A stretch of DNA of 8,325 nucleotides from an uncultured Faecalibacterium sp. GTDB lineage: Bacteria > Bacillota > Clostridia > Oscillospirales > Ruminococcaceae. Below the pieces are notes generated by a model. The model did no database searches. It had not been told where the DNA came from and saw only the letters and a program-made list of their open reading frames with translations. The position numbers and the translations under genes were made by a program. Below are positions 1 through 6,425 of the stretch, one piece after another (within the stretch, counting starts at the first letter, position 1; every line of letters begins with the position of its first letter). The DNA is taken from positions 1-8,325 of the forward strand of contig URVW01000082.1 in assembly GCA_900551435.1 (NCBI GenBank), read 5' to 3'.

Positions 1-54
1 CTGAAAAGCAGCAGATTTACAGTCTGTCCCCATTGGCCACTCGGGAACACGCCC
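1..54 (-). tRNA. tRNA-Tyr (anticodon GTA), 3' part outside the window
   Basis: Read on the minus strand from 54 down, the sequence gives a 7-base acceptor strand GGGCGTG, then TT, a D arm with CCC/GGG stem (GAGTGGCCAAT loop), and an anticodon loop CTGTAAA with GTA at 20-18. The start of a long variable arm follows (CTG-CTTTT-CAG, 11-1), which is the class II form expected of bacterial tRNA-Tyr. The T arm, 3' acceptor strand and any CCA lie beyond position 1. The anticodon stem reads ACAGA/TCTGC, so the outermost pair (27-43) is an A-C mismatch while the other four pairs are intact. The charged tRNA delivers tyrosine at UAC/UAU codons. Confidence 0.93.
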
Positions 55-66
55 AGATTCTGTTCA

Positions 67-82
67 CGTCCGTTGCCGGACG
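67..82 (-). other. small hairpin in the pre-tRNA-Tyr leader
   Basis: CGTCCG and CGGACG form a perfect 6-bp stem around a 4-base loop. It lies between the predicted start site (about 84) and the mature tRNA 5' end (54), so it would sit at the very 5' end of the precursor. It may protect the precursor or shape the RNase P substrate; that role is inference. Confidence 0.4.
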
Positions 83-90
83 ACTCGTTT

Positions 91-119
91 ATTTTATCAG
101 ACAAAAGCGGTTTTGTCAA
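91..119 (-). promoter_or_regulatory. sigma-A promoter of tRNA-Tyr
   Basis: On the minus strand TTGACA (119-114) and TAAAAT (96-91) are separated by exactly 17 bases. That is a consensus -35 and a near-consensus -10, suited to strong constitutive tRNA expression. The predicted start is about position 84, 30 bases upstream of the mature tRNA. A second TTGACA at 143-138 has no -10 box at the right distance. Confidence 0.8.
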
Positions 120-141
120 CTATTTTTCCGAATTTTTTGTC

Positions 142-198
142 AAAAAAGAAATCCCGCACCGCAGAGCCGGAAGTTTTTCCGCTGCAGCGCAGGATTTC
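142..198 (-). terminator. Rho-independent terminator of the alanine symporter gene
   Basis: On the minus strand the arm starting GAAATCCTGCGC (198 down) pairs with the arm ending GCGGGATTTC (to 148). The long stem includes a few G-U pairs and a 2-base bulge, with an A-rich loop, and six T residues follow (147-142). It starts 13 bases after the symporter stop codon and insulates that gene from the tRNA promoter. Confidence 0.88.
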
Positions 199-211
199 AA
201 AAAAGCTGATC

Positions 212-1600
212 TTACGGTTCAAGGTGCTTCCGGCGCTCGTATTCCTTCAGCGCGTCGATAGCTTCTCCGGAAAGCGGATAAAGTGCGATCAGATTAAAGA
301 TCGTCATCAGGCCGATGCCCACATCGCCGAGGTCCCACACCACGGTGTAGGCCTGAACGCCGCCCACCAGAAGCATTCCCAGCGCCAGCACCTTATAAAG
401 GGTCTGCCAGAGCCAGCGGTCGCCGAACAGATACGCTACGTTGGAGCGGGCATAGAACAAAATTCCAATAAACGTCGAGAAGCTGAACAGCGCCAGCGTG
501 ACCGCGATGAACACCACGCCAAAACTCCCCAGATGGTACTGCACGGCTGCTTGCAGCAGGTCCATGCCGGTCAGGTCGGCGGTGACGGATTCCGGGGCGA
601 GGAGCATCACAAAGGCCGTACAGCTGCAAATGACAACGGTATCGATCAAAACGCCCAGCGCTTGAACCAAGCCCATCTTGACCGGGTCATCGCAGGAAGC
701 CGCTGCGGCCGCGCAGGGGGCCGAGCCGCTGCCCGCCTCATTGGAGAACAGGCCGCGCTTGATTCCGTTCATCAGGACCGCGCCAAAGCCGCCCGCCGCC
801 ACCTGCCGCAGCCCAAAGGCCTCCGAGAAGATGCGCCCGAACACCGCCGGGAGCAAGCGGAAGTTGGTCGCGATGACGAACAGGGTCATCACAAAATAGC
901 AGACCGCCATGACCGGCACGATGACGTCCAGACTTTTCACAGTGGCATCCTTGCGCAGAACGATGACCACCGAGATCGCCACAAGGATCACCGTTGTCAC
1001 GATGGGCGGGATCTGGAACGCATTCTGGAACGCCGAGCTGACCGAGTTGCTGATGACCTGACTGATGCCGCACCAGCAGATCAGGCCCGACAGCGCAAAC
1101 AGCACCGCAATGACCGAGCGGCGCAGTTTTTTGCCTCGCTTGCGCTCAGCCAGCACATGGATATAATAGGCCGGACCGCCGCGCTGGCCTCCGTAAAGCG
1201 GGTCCGGCTGTTTGTATTTCTGCGCCAGCGTGGATTCCACAAAGGAGGTCGATGCGCCCAGCAGGGCCGTGACCCACATCCAGAACACCGCTCCTGCGCC
1301 GCCCGCAGACACCGCTGCCACGACGCCCACCAGATTGCCCATGCCCACGCGGGTGGCCGTGGAGACGATCAGGGTCTGGAACGAGGACAAGCTATCCTTG
1401 CTCTGGTTTTTTTCGCAGACCGCCGAGATCATATCCCGGAACAGCCGCACGGGCAGCAGCCGCGTTTTCAGCGTGAAAAACACGCCCGCCGTCAGCAGCA
1501 GAATGACCATCAGCGAAATGCCGATGCCCCCGCCCACCGGAAGCACAAACAGATCGCCCCAGAGCATACCATAGACCGATTCGATGAGATGGACCAACAA
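212..1600 (-). CDS. AGCS-family sodium:alanine/glycine symporter
   Basis: This inner-membrane carrier imports alanine or glycine with sodium. Family hallmarks are present: TATRVGMGNLVGVV near the start (the AGCS glycine-rich substrate/ion-binding loop), GGPAYYI, and the signature GLFSNEAGSGSAP in the second half. About ten hydrophobic segments are visible, and the length (about 460-470 residues) is normal. Three starts compete. ATG at 1633 has its GGGGAG sequence buried in a hairpin (1635-1663). ATG at 1606 lies one base from AGGAGG (1613-1608). TTG at 1600 lies seven bases from that AGGAGG and gives the usual short family N-terminus (LVHLIESVYGMLWG), so it is preferred. The open frame extends to 1759, but the promoter at 1708-1680 rules out starts upstream of about 1673. 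The gene is a single transcription unit and need not be linked to the sugar genes next to it. Whether it carries alanine, glycine or both cannot be read from the sequence. Confidence 0.93.
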   Translation of the reverse strand: MLVHLIESVYGMLWGDLFVLPVGGGIGISLMVILLLTAGVFFTLKTRLLPVRLFRDMISAVCEKNQSKDSLSSFQTLIVSTATRVGMGNLVGVVAAVSAGGAGAVFWMWVTALLGASTSFVESTLAQKYKQPDPLYGGQRGGPAYYIHVLAERKRGKKLRRSVIAVLFALSGLICWCGISQVISNSVSSAFQNAFQIPPIVTTVILVAISVVIVLRKDATVKSLDVIVPVMAVCYFVMTLFVIATNFRLLPAVFGRIFSEAFGLRQVAAGGFGAVLMNGIKRGLFSNEAGSGSAPCAAAAASCDDPVKMGLVQALGVLIDTVVICSCTAFVMLLAPESVTADLTGMDLLQAAVQYHLGSFGVVFIAVTLALFSFSTFIGILFYARSNVAYLFGDRWLWQTLYKVLALGMLLVGGVQAYTVVWDLGDVGIGLMTIFNLIALYPLSGEAIDALKEYERRKHLEP

Positions 1601-1634
1601 ACGCATCCCTCCTGAGTTCCTGTAAGATGACATC

Positions 1635-1663
1635 GGCCACTCCCCGCCCCGCAGGGAATGGCC
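1635..1663 (-). promoter_or_regulatory. 5'-UTR hairpin of the symporter mRNA
   Basis: GGCCATTCCC (1663-1654) pairs with GGGAGTGGCC (1644-1635) over 10 bp with one G-U pair and a 9-base loop. It begins about 10 bases after the predicted transcript start and covers the ribosome-binding sequence of the ATG at 1633, leaving AGGAGG at 1613-1608 free. It could stabilise the 5' end of the mRNA or restrict initiation to the downstream site. Confidence 0.5.
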
Positions 1664-1679
1664 AACCATTATTTGCTTT

Positions 1680-1708
1680 ATTATACTACAGCGGTCCGGG
1701 TTTGTAAA
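1680..1708 (-). promoter_or_regulatory. sigma-A promoter of the alanine symporter gene
   Basis: On the minus strand TTTACA (1708-1703) and a perfect TATAAT (1685-1680) have a 17-base spacer. The predicted start is about 1673. Only four bases separate the -35 box from the T-tract of the preceding terminator. Confidence 0.85.
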
Positions 1709-1712
1709 TCCG

Positions 1713-1754
1713 AAAAAAAGCATCCGGCCCGGAGCAGAACGCCCCGGGCCGGAT
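1713..1754 (-). terminator. Rho-independent terminator of the sugar ABC transporter operon
   Basis: ATCCGGCCCGG (1722-1732) and CCGGGCCGGAT (1744-1754) make a perfect 11-bp GC-rich stem around an 11-base loop. On the minus strand seven T residues follow (1719-1713). It lies 33 bases after the stop of the last permease gene. There is no T-run on the plus side, so it acts on the minus strand only. Confidence 0.93.
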
Positions 1755-1786
1755 ACCATATGAATTGAAGGAGAACGGAAATTTCT

Positions 1787-2653
1787 TTATCCTTTGACGC
1801 CGCCAAGGGCCACGCCGCGAACGATGAACTTCGACAGCAGCAGATAGACCACGATGACCGGCAGGATGGCGATGGCGACCATCATGTAGACCTTGCCCAT
1901 ATCGAACTTGAGGAAGTCCGCGCTGCGCAGCTGTGCGATCAGGATGGGCAGCGTCTTTTTGTCGGCGGTATCCAGCACCAGCGCCGGGATGAAGTAGTTG
2001 TTCCAGCTGCTGACGAAGGAGAAGATGGCCTGAACGGCCAGTGCCGGCTTCATGATGGGAAGCACGATCTTATTAAAGGTGTAGAACTCGCCCGCGCCGT
2101 CGATGCGGGCCGCTTCGACGATCTCCATCGGAAGGCTGGCATCGAGGTACTGCTTCATGAAGAAGAACACGGCGGGTGCGGCAATGCTGGGAACAATGAG
2201 CGGGATGAAGGAGTTCTTCAGGCCCATCTTGGTGACGAGCTGCAGAAAGCCCAGCGCCGAGACCTGCGTCGGCATGGTCATGATGAGCAGGATGATGGCG
2301 AACGCGGCCTTCTTGAACTTGAAGTGATAGGCGTAGATGCCGTAAGCAGTCAGGGCCGAGAAGTAAACGCTCAGCGCTGCCGAACAGGCCGACACGATCA
2401 GGCTGTTCCGCACACCAGTCAGGACCGGGATATTGGCATCGGACAGGACATTTTTCAGGTTGGTCATCAGGGATTTACCGGGCAGCAGCGAGAAGCCCTT
2501 CTGGATCTCGAAGTGCGTCCGGGTCGAGTTGATGACCAGCACATAGAAGAAGAACAGGCACAGAAAGCTCAGAACGACCAGAACCAGATAGCACCATGCA
2601 CGGCGGGCCGCCAGCGTTGCCTTTTCGGACTTTGTTTTCACAGTGTGAGCCAT
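1787..2653 (-). CDS. CUT1 carbohydrate ABC transporter permease (MalG/UgpE type)
   Basis: This is the second membrane subunit of a sugar importer. The 288 residues start with a short cytoplasmic tail, a first membrane segment (about 21-42), an external loop, and five further hydrophobic segments from about 82. The EAA loop that docks on the ATPase is clear: E180-A181-A182, G186, then I-x-LP at 196-199. The late segment FSFVSSWNNYFIP and the C-terminal IVRGVALGGVKG are typical of MalG-like proteins and match the usual length of about 275-290. Its ATG overlaps the stop of the upstream permease gene by one base (TAATG), with GGGAGG upstream, so the two are translationally coupled and probably form a heterodimer. 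Cello-oligosaccharide transport is inferred from the neighbouring cellobiose phosphorylase. Confidence 0.93.
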   Translation of the reverse strand: MAHTVKTKSEKATLAARRAWCYLVLVVLSFLCLFFFYVLVINSTRTHFEIQKGFSLLPGKSLMTNLKNVLSDANIPVLTGVRNSLIVSACSAALSVYFSALTAYGIYAYHFKFKKAAFAIILLIMTMPTQVSALGFLQLVTKMGLKNSFIPLIVPSIAAPAVFFFMKQYLDASLPMEIVEAARIDGAGEFYTFNKIVLPIMKPALAVQAIFSFVSSWNNYFIPALVLDTADKKTLPILIAQLRSADFLKFDMGKVYMMVAIAILPVIVVYLLLSKFIVRGVALGGVKG

Positions 2654-3609
2654 TACTTCTTTCCTCCCTTCAAAGCCTTGCGCTCGGCCTTGCTCAGGCC
2701 GTCGTCCTCTTTGGTCAGGCCAATGTAGACGACCACGCAGAGGACTGCACAGACGAGGAACAGCACCACAGAGACTGCACCGGCCATGCCGTAGTTCTTG
2801 CTGAACAAGTGGTTGTTCAGGTACATGATCATCGTAGTGGAGGTGCGGTCCGGGCCGCCCTTGCCGTTGGTCAGGATCTGCGGCACATCGAACATCTGCA
2901 GACCGCCGATCATCGAGGTGATCATGACGTAAACGAGGATAGGACGGATCAGGGGGATGGTGATCTTCCAGAACATCTGGTTCGGGGTGCAGCCATCCAG
3001 CTCGGCGGCTTCATACAGCGTGGGGTCCACGCCCATGATGGCGGCCATCAGCATGATGGTGGTGTTGCCGAACCACATCAGGAAGTTCATCAGGCCGATC
3101 AGGCCGCGGTTGCCCCAGACGGTGTTCAGGAAGCTGAACGGCTGTTTGAGGATGCCCATGCCCACCAAAGCTGCATTGACCGGGCCGTTGTCCGAGAACA
3201 GGGCGAAGAACAGCATTGCAAACGCCGACGCCATGATCAGGTTGGGCATATAGATGACCGTCTTAAAGAAGGTCTGGCCTTTCAGCTTCAGGCGAAGGTC
3301 GGTGAACCATGCCGCCAGCAGCAGAGAGATCGCGATCTGCGGGATGAATCCGATGATCCAGAGCAGCAGGGTGTTGCCGAAATATTTCGGCAGATCGGTC
3401 GCGAACAGGGTGATGTAATTCTTCAGGCCCACAAAGTTGGGTCCGATGATCTTCAGGCCGCTGCGGTAATACTCAAAAAAGCTGTAATAAATGGTCGATG
3501 CCAAAGGGATCAGCTGGAATACCGCGAAGATGATAAAGAATGGTGCGATGAAGATATAACCCCATTTCGCGTAGCTGATCGACCCTTTCTTTTTTGTTTT
3601 GTCTCCCAT
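2653..3609 (-). CDS. CUT1 carbohydrate ABC transporter permease (MalF/UgpA type)
   Basis: This is the first membrane subunit of the same sugar importer. The 318 residues hold a membrane segment at about 16-38, a loop, and then a permease domain with about five segments from residue 78 on. The ATPase-docking EAA loop is at 200-219 (EAAELDG, then I-T-I-P). The form is the shorter UgpA/LacF-like one without the large MalF periplasmic domain. AGGAGG lies seven bases before the ATG, supporting this start. A charged C-terminus (KAERKALKGGKK) follows the last membrane segment. It sits 101 bases downstream of the binding-protein gene, with a GC-rich hairpin in the gap, and overlaps the next permease gene by one base. 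Transporter class is secure; substrate is inferred from context. Confidence 0.93.
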   Translation of the reverse strand: MGDKTKKKGSISYAKWGYIFIAPFFIIFAVFQLIPLASTIYYSFFEYYRSGLKIIGPNFVGLKNYITLFATDLPKYFGNTLLLWIIGFIPQIAISLLLAAWFTDLRLKLKGQTFFKTVIYMPNLIMASAFAMLFFALFSDNGPVNAALVGMGILKQPFSFLNTVWGNRGLIGLMNFLMWFGNTTIMLMAAIMGVDPTLYEAAELDGCTPNQMFWKITIPLIRPILVYVMITSMIGGLQMFDVPQILTNGKGGPDRTSTTMIMYLNNHLFSKNYGMAGAVSVVLFLVCAVLCVVVYIGLTKEDDGLSKAERKALKGGKK

Positions 3610-3647
3610 GTGACTGCCTCCTGACGGGTGGTTTCAGGAAAAGAAGA

Positions 3648-3677
3648 GGGCGGGCGGGATCAGCGTCCGGCCCGCCC
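3648..3677 (-). promoter_or_regulatory. intercistronic hairpin between binding-protein and permease genes
   Basis: GGGCGGGC (3648-3655) pairs perfectly with GCCCGCCC (3670-3677). A G-G mismatch and three more pairs (GGA/TCC) follow inward around a 6-base loop. On the minus strand only an interrupted T-rich stretch follows (TCTTCTTTT), so it looks like a leaky terminator or an mRNA-stabilising stem. Such stems in sugar ABC operons keep binding-protein mRNA more abundant than permease mRNA. Confidence 0.65.
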
Positions 3678-3710
3678 CCTTTATTTCAGCTGTGTGTGCG
3701 TCTGTCTGCC

Positions 3711-5156
3711 TTATGCGGGCCAGACGACGTCGGTCAGCTCAGGATACTTCTCCTTGATGGCGGTCTCGAAGTTCGCCTTTGCGGTGTCCTCGTCCACGTT
3801 GCCGGTGAAGTAATCCTTGAATGCCGTCTGGAAGCTCTCGTTCAGGCCCTGATCGTACGGACCAGCGTTGGACATATCGATCTTCTTTGCGGCCTCTGCA
3901 AACAGCGCGATATGGTTCTGGCCGCCGAGGAAGTCGGAGCTGTAATCGCTGTTGGCGATCTCTTCCATGGCCTTCTCGTTGTTGGTGTAGTCCTGCGTAT
4001 CCAGCGTGATCTGCTTCATGATGGCTTCGTCGCAGGTCAGCTTCTGCATGACATCTTTAATGGTGTCGAGGTTGTCGCTACCGGCTGCGCCGCAGATCCA
4101 AGTGCCGCCCCAGTAATACGGCTGAGGGCCTTCGCAGACTGCGTAATCGCCGTAGATGCCGTTGCCGACTTCTTCCTTGCCGCCCTCAGAGGTAGGCGTC
4201 TCGAGCGAGTTGCCCAGCAGGGTGAAGTTGATGCCCCAAGTGGAGTAGAAGAAGCCAAAGACCTTGCCGGTGGGGCCCTGATCGGATGCCCACTGAGAAT
4301 CCCACAGGCTGGACTTATTGTTGTAGCCCTTGTCGGTGTATTCCTTGGTCTGATCGACCCACTTCATCAGGTTCTCATCGACGGTCACGGTCGTGCCGCT
4401 GACCCACGGAGCCGACACGTTGTTGGAGAAGGTGCGGTATGCATCGTCGAAGCCGGACAGCATCTTGTAGCCCTTGGCAGCTGCCTGTGCGGCGACATCG
4501 TTGAACTTATCCCAGTCGGACAGATAGCTCTGCACTTCTGTGGGATCATCGGTCCCCAGAACTTCCTTGGCGATGCTGCGGCGGTATGCGAACAGGCCCG
4601 GAGTTGCCTGCCAGGTCGTGCCGCGCTGGCTGCCATCGACGGTAACGATATCCTTGGTGTACTGATACTGACCTGCCAGATCGGAATCGGTCAGGCCGAT
4701 ATCCTTCTTGACATCCAGAACGTAATCGGAATCCACATACTTCAGGGCGTAGTCAGCCTCGATCAGGAAGATGTCGATCTTGTCGTCATCGGCGGCGGAA
4801 TCCTGGCTCAGCAGAGCCTCATCCAGCTTGTTCTGGTAGTTGTTGTTCTCATTCGCGTTGATGGTCCACTTCACGGTCGTGCCATCCTTCAGGGTGGTGG
4901 TGGACTTATCGGCTGCGATCTCCTTGACTTCGGGATAGTAATCGTTGAAGCGGCTCTGGAATTCATCGTTCCAGCACCAGATGTTCAGGACCTTGCCCTG
5001 AGCGGCCGGCTCTGCCGAAGCGGCAGAGGAAGCTGCGGTGGAGGAAGCAGTAGAGCTTGCAGTAGACGAAGAACTGCCGCCACATGCAGAGAGAGCTGCG
5101 GTTACTGCGACTGCACCAGAAGCCAGCAGGAAATTACGACGCGAAATCTTTCTCAT
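3711..5156 (-). CDS. sugar ABC transporter substrate-binding lipoprotein (family 1, CUT1)
   Basis: This cell-surface receptor delivers sugar to the two permeases encoded downstream. The 481 residues begin with a signal peptide carrying a twin-arginine-like motif (SRRNFLLASG, residues 6-14 region) and a lipobox ALSAC, so Cys25 would be lipidated. A low-complexity Ser/Ala/Thr linker spans about 26-53. The binding fold starts at about 55 with KVLNIWCWNDEFQSRF and is rich in Trp, Tyr and Phe (for example YYWGGTWICG), suited to stacking on sugar rings. Length fits CUT1 binding proteins. AGGAGG lies nine bases before the ATG. The repressor gene lies 82 bases upstream on the same strand and the permeases follow, as in a standard importer operon. 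Cellobiose or cellodextrin is the likely ligand because a cellobiose phosphorylase gene diverges from the operon; this is inference, and other beta-glucosides are possible. Confidence 0.92.
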   Translation of the reverse strand: MRKISRRNFLLASGAVAVTAALSACGGSSSSTASSTASSTAASSAASAEPAAQGKVLNIWCWNDEFQSRFNDYYPEVKEIAADKSTTTLKDGTTVKWTINANENNNYQNKLDEALLSQDSAADDDKIDIFLIEADYALKYVDSDYVLDVKKDIGLTDSDLAGQYQYTKDIVTVDGSQRGTTWQATPGLFAYRRSIAKEVLGTDDPTEVQSYLSDWDKFNDVAAQAAAKGYKMLSGFDDAYRTFSNNVSAPWVSGTTVTVDENLMKWVDQTKEYTDKGYNNKSSLWDSQWASDQGPTGKVFGFFYSTWGINFTLLGNSLETPTSEGGKEEVGNGIYGDYAVCEGPQPYYWGGTWICGAAGSDNLDTIKDVMQKLTCDEAIMKQITLDTQDYTNNEKAMEEIANSDYSSDFLGGQNHIALFAEAAKKIDMSNAGPYDQGLNESFQTAFKDYFTGNVDEDTAKANFETAIKEKYPELTDVVWPA

Positions 5157-5176
5157 AATAAAAAACCTCCTTCAAT

Positions 5177-5191
5177 GGTTTTCGTTTCAAA
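5177..5191 (-). promoter_or_regulatory. LacI/CcpA-type operator-like site before the binding-protein gene
   Basis: TTTGAAACGAAAACC on the minus strand resembles the catabolite-response element pattern (W-T-G-N-A-A-N-C-G-N-W-N-N-C-W) with two mismatches, and it shares a GAAA-CG core with the elements at the divergent promoters. It lies about 20 bases before the start codon, just upstream of the ribosome binding site. It could be a CcpA-like roadblock or an auxiliary site for the local repressor. Confidence 0.35.
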
Positions 5192-5203
5192 TAAGTCCTA
5201 TCC

Positions 5204-5229
5204 AAAACTCCGGAACGCCCAGAGCTTTT
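5204..5229 (-). terminator. weak terminator or attenuator after the repressor gene
   Basis: On the minus strand AAAA-G-CTCTGG pairs with CCGGAG-TTTT around a GCGTT loop: ten pairs with one bulged G and one G-U pair. Only four T residues end the stem, so termination would be partial. The stem sits in the 82-base gap between the repressor and binding-protein genes. No convincing sigma-A promoter is visible in that gap, so read-through from the repressor promoter is probably needed for transporter expression. Confidence 0.45.
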
Positions 5230-5238
5230 CAGACGATA

Positions 5239-6249
5239 TCAGGGGACCCGCCGCACCGAGCCGCCATCCAGCAGCTTTCCGGTCACAGGGATCTGTTCGG
5301 CCAGCGTCACACGCGGATGCTCGATCATCTGGACCAGCTTATCGGCAGCGGTCCGGCCCAGCATCTTGGTGTTCTGCTGGTAGGTCACGAGCTTTGGCCG
5401 CATGACCCGCGAAAGATAAATGCCATCGTAGCCCATCACCGAGATGTCCTCCGGGATGCGAAGCCCCGCTTCGTCGATGGCGCTGTAGCCGCCCATCGCG
5501 GAGAAGTCATCGGGGAAGATGATGCAGGTGGGCCGCTGCGGCAGAGCCAGCAGCGCCCGTGTCTCTTCGGCACAGCGGGCGGCATCGTGGAACACGCCGT
5601 CCCGCACATAGGCATCCGGAACATCCAGCCCAAGTTCGTCGCAGGTCTTGTAGAATCCTGCCAGACGATTTTCGGTCACCGCGGTCCGTTCGCCGTGGAT
5701 GTAGGCGATGCGCCGGTGTCCGTTTGCGTAAGCGTATCGGACCAGCGCCGAAAGGCCGCTGATGTTATCGGAAAGGACGGCCATCCGGTTGTTGAACACA
5801 TGATCGATGGTGACCACCGGAACATCGCTGTTCACCAGCTCCACCACCTGCGGATCGGTGAAATCCACACAGGCGATCACGGCTCCGTCCACCCCGCGGT
5901 AATGACAATGTTCCAAGTAGGTCATCGTCCTGCCGCCGAGGTTTCGGTTGATAAAGGTAATATCGTAGCCCAGCTGTTCGACCCGGACCTTGAAGCTGTC
6001 CAGCACGGCGGAAAAATATTCGTGCGCCAGACCGCTCTGCTGTTCGTCCACGAACAGGACGCCGATATTATAAGTACGATTGGTCTTCATGGAGCGGGCT
6101 GCCATGTTGGGGACATACCCCATCCGGCGGGCCGCTTCCCGGACCCGGGCGCGGGTGGCATCGGAGATATCGGGCTGACCGTTGAGCGCTTTGCTCACCG
6201 TCGCCACCGAGACTCCGCACTCCTGCGCCAGATCTTTCAGGGATGACAT
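5239..6249 (-). CDS. LacI-family transcriptional regulator of the cellobiose locus
   Basis: This cytoplasmic DNA-binding repressor is probably released by a sugar derived from the imported substrate. The 336 residues begin with a LacI helix-turn-helix (residues 4-23) whose recognition helix is SVATVSKALNG, then a hinge helix PNMAARSM (47-54). Met54 falls where LacI has the minor-groove-inserting Leu56. The periplasmic-binding-like effector and dimerisation domain starts at about 60 (YNIGVLF) and includes GVDGAVIA, GHRRIAYIHG, CIIFPDDFSAMGG and the typical ISVMGYDG. AGGAGG lies eight bases before the ATG, fixing the start. The Val15-Ala16 pair at the recognition positions is of the type seen in CcpA-like members, which read AA-N-CG half sites, and such sequences lie at both divergent promoters. 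It is the first gene of the transporter operon, so autoregulation is likely. Inducer identity cannot be read from the sequence. Confidence 0.93.
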   Translation of the reverse strand: MSSLKDLAQECGVSVATVSKALNGQPDISDATRARVREAARRMGYVPNMAARSMKTNRTYNIGVLFVDEQQSGLAHEYFSAVLDSFKVRVEQLGYDITFINRNLGGRTMTYLEHCHYRGVDGAVIACVDFTDPQVVELVNSDVPVVTIDHVFNNRMAVLSDNISGLSALVRYAYANGHRRIAYIHGERTAVTENRLAGFYKTCDELGLDVPDAYVRDGVFHDAARCAEETRALLALPQRPTCIIFPDDFSAMGGYSAIDEAGLRIPEDISVMGYDGIYLSRVMRPKLVTYQQNTKMLGRTAADKLVQMIEHPRVTLAEQIPVTGKLLDGGSVRRVP

Positions 6250-6291
6250 CTCGTCGCCCTCCTCTCACAGACCCGGTTTCTCTGGAACGAA

Positions 6292-6307
6292 TCCTAAATC
6301 GTTTTCG
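6292..6307. repeat. 16-bp repeat copy 1, operator candidate at the repressor gene start site
   Basis: TCCTAAATCGTTTTCG is identical to the copy at 6778-6793. Its core AAATCGTTTT is palindromic around CG except for one T/T position, the shape of a LacI-family operator. It begins at the predicted transcript start (about 6308) of the repressor gene, where a bound repressor would block initiation. Confidence 0.65.
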
Positions 6308-6314
6308 CAGCTTC

Positions 6315-6343
6315 AATATAGCGCATTTCGCACGAAAAATCAA
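6315..6343 (-). promoter_or_regulatory. sigma-A promoter of the repressor-transporter operon
   Basis: On the minus strand TTGATT (6343-6338) and TATATT (6320-6315) have a 17-base spacer. The predicted start is about 6308, giving a leader of about 58 bases to the ATG at 6249. Operator-like sequences occupy both the spacer and the start site. Confidence 0.75.
6326..6337. promoter_or_regulatory. palindromic operator candidate in the promoter spacer
   Basis: TTTCGCACGAAA is a palindrome (TTTCG and CGAAA arms around CA) filling most of the spacer between the -35 and -10 boxes. The minus-strand half TTTCGTGCG recurs in the spacer of the divergent phosphorylase promoter (6715-6723) and once more at 6546-6554. 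Confidence 0.55.
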
Positions 6344-6425
6344 GCGCAAAAGCAAAAGTTTTATGATGAATCACGGCTTTTTGGCAGTCTGTTCGATTTC
6401 AGCCGGTCCAAATTAGGCATTCTGC

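Noticed and set aside
113..1615. Long plus-strand open frame (500 codons) antisense to the symporter gene
   Set aside because: Its product is rich in His, Arg, Gln and Asp with no recognisable domain. It mirrors the codon bias of a clear AGCS gene on the other strand.
1601..1673. Glycine riboswitch upstream of the alanine/glycine symporter
   Set aside because: Such riboswitches often precede AGCS genes, but the leader here is only about 70 bases and shows one simple hairpin rather than the aptamer.
3594..5405. 603-codon plus-strand open frame antisense to the sugar-binding protein gene
   Set aside because: Low-complexity product with no known motif, covering a well-supported lipoprotein gene and running past its ends. 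It is a GC-bias shadow.
5038..6246. 402-codon plus-strand frame antisense to the repressor gene
   Set aside because: The minus-strand LacI frame has a complete helix-turn-helix, hinge and effector domain with a good ribosome binding site.
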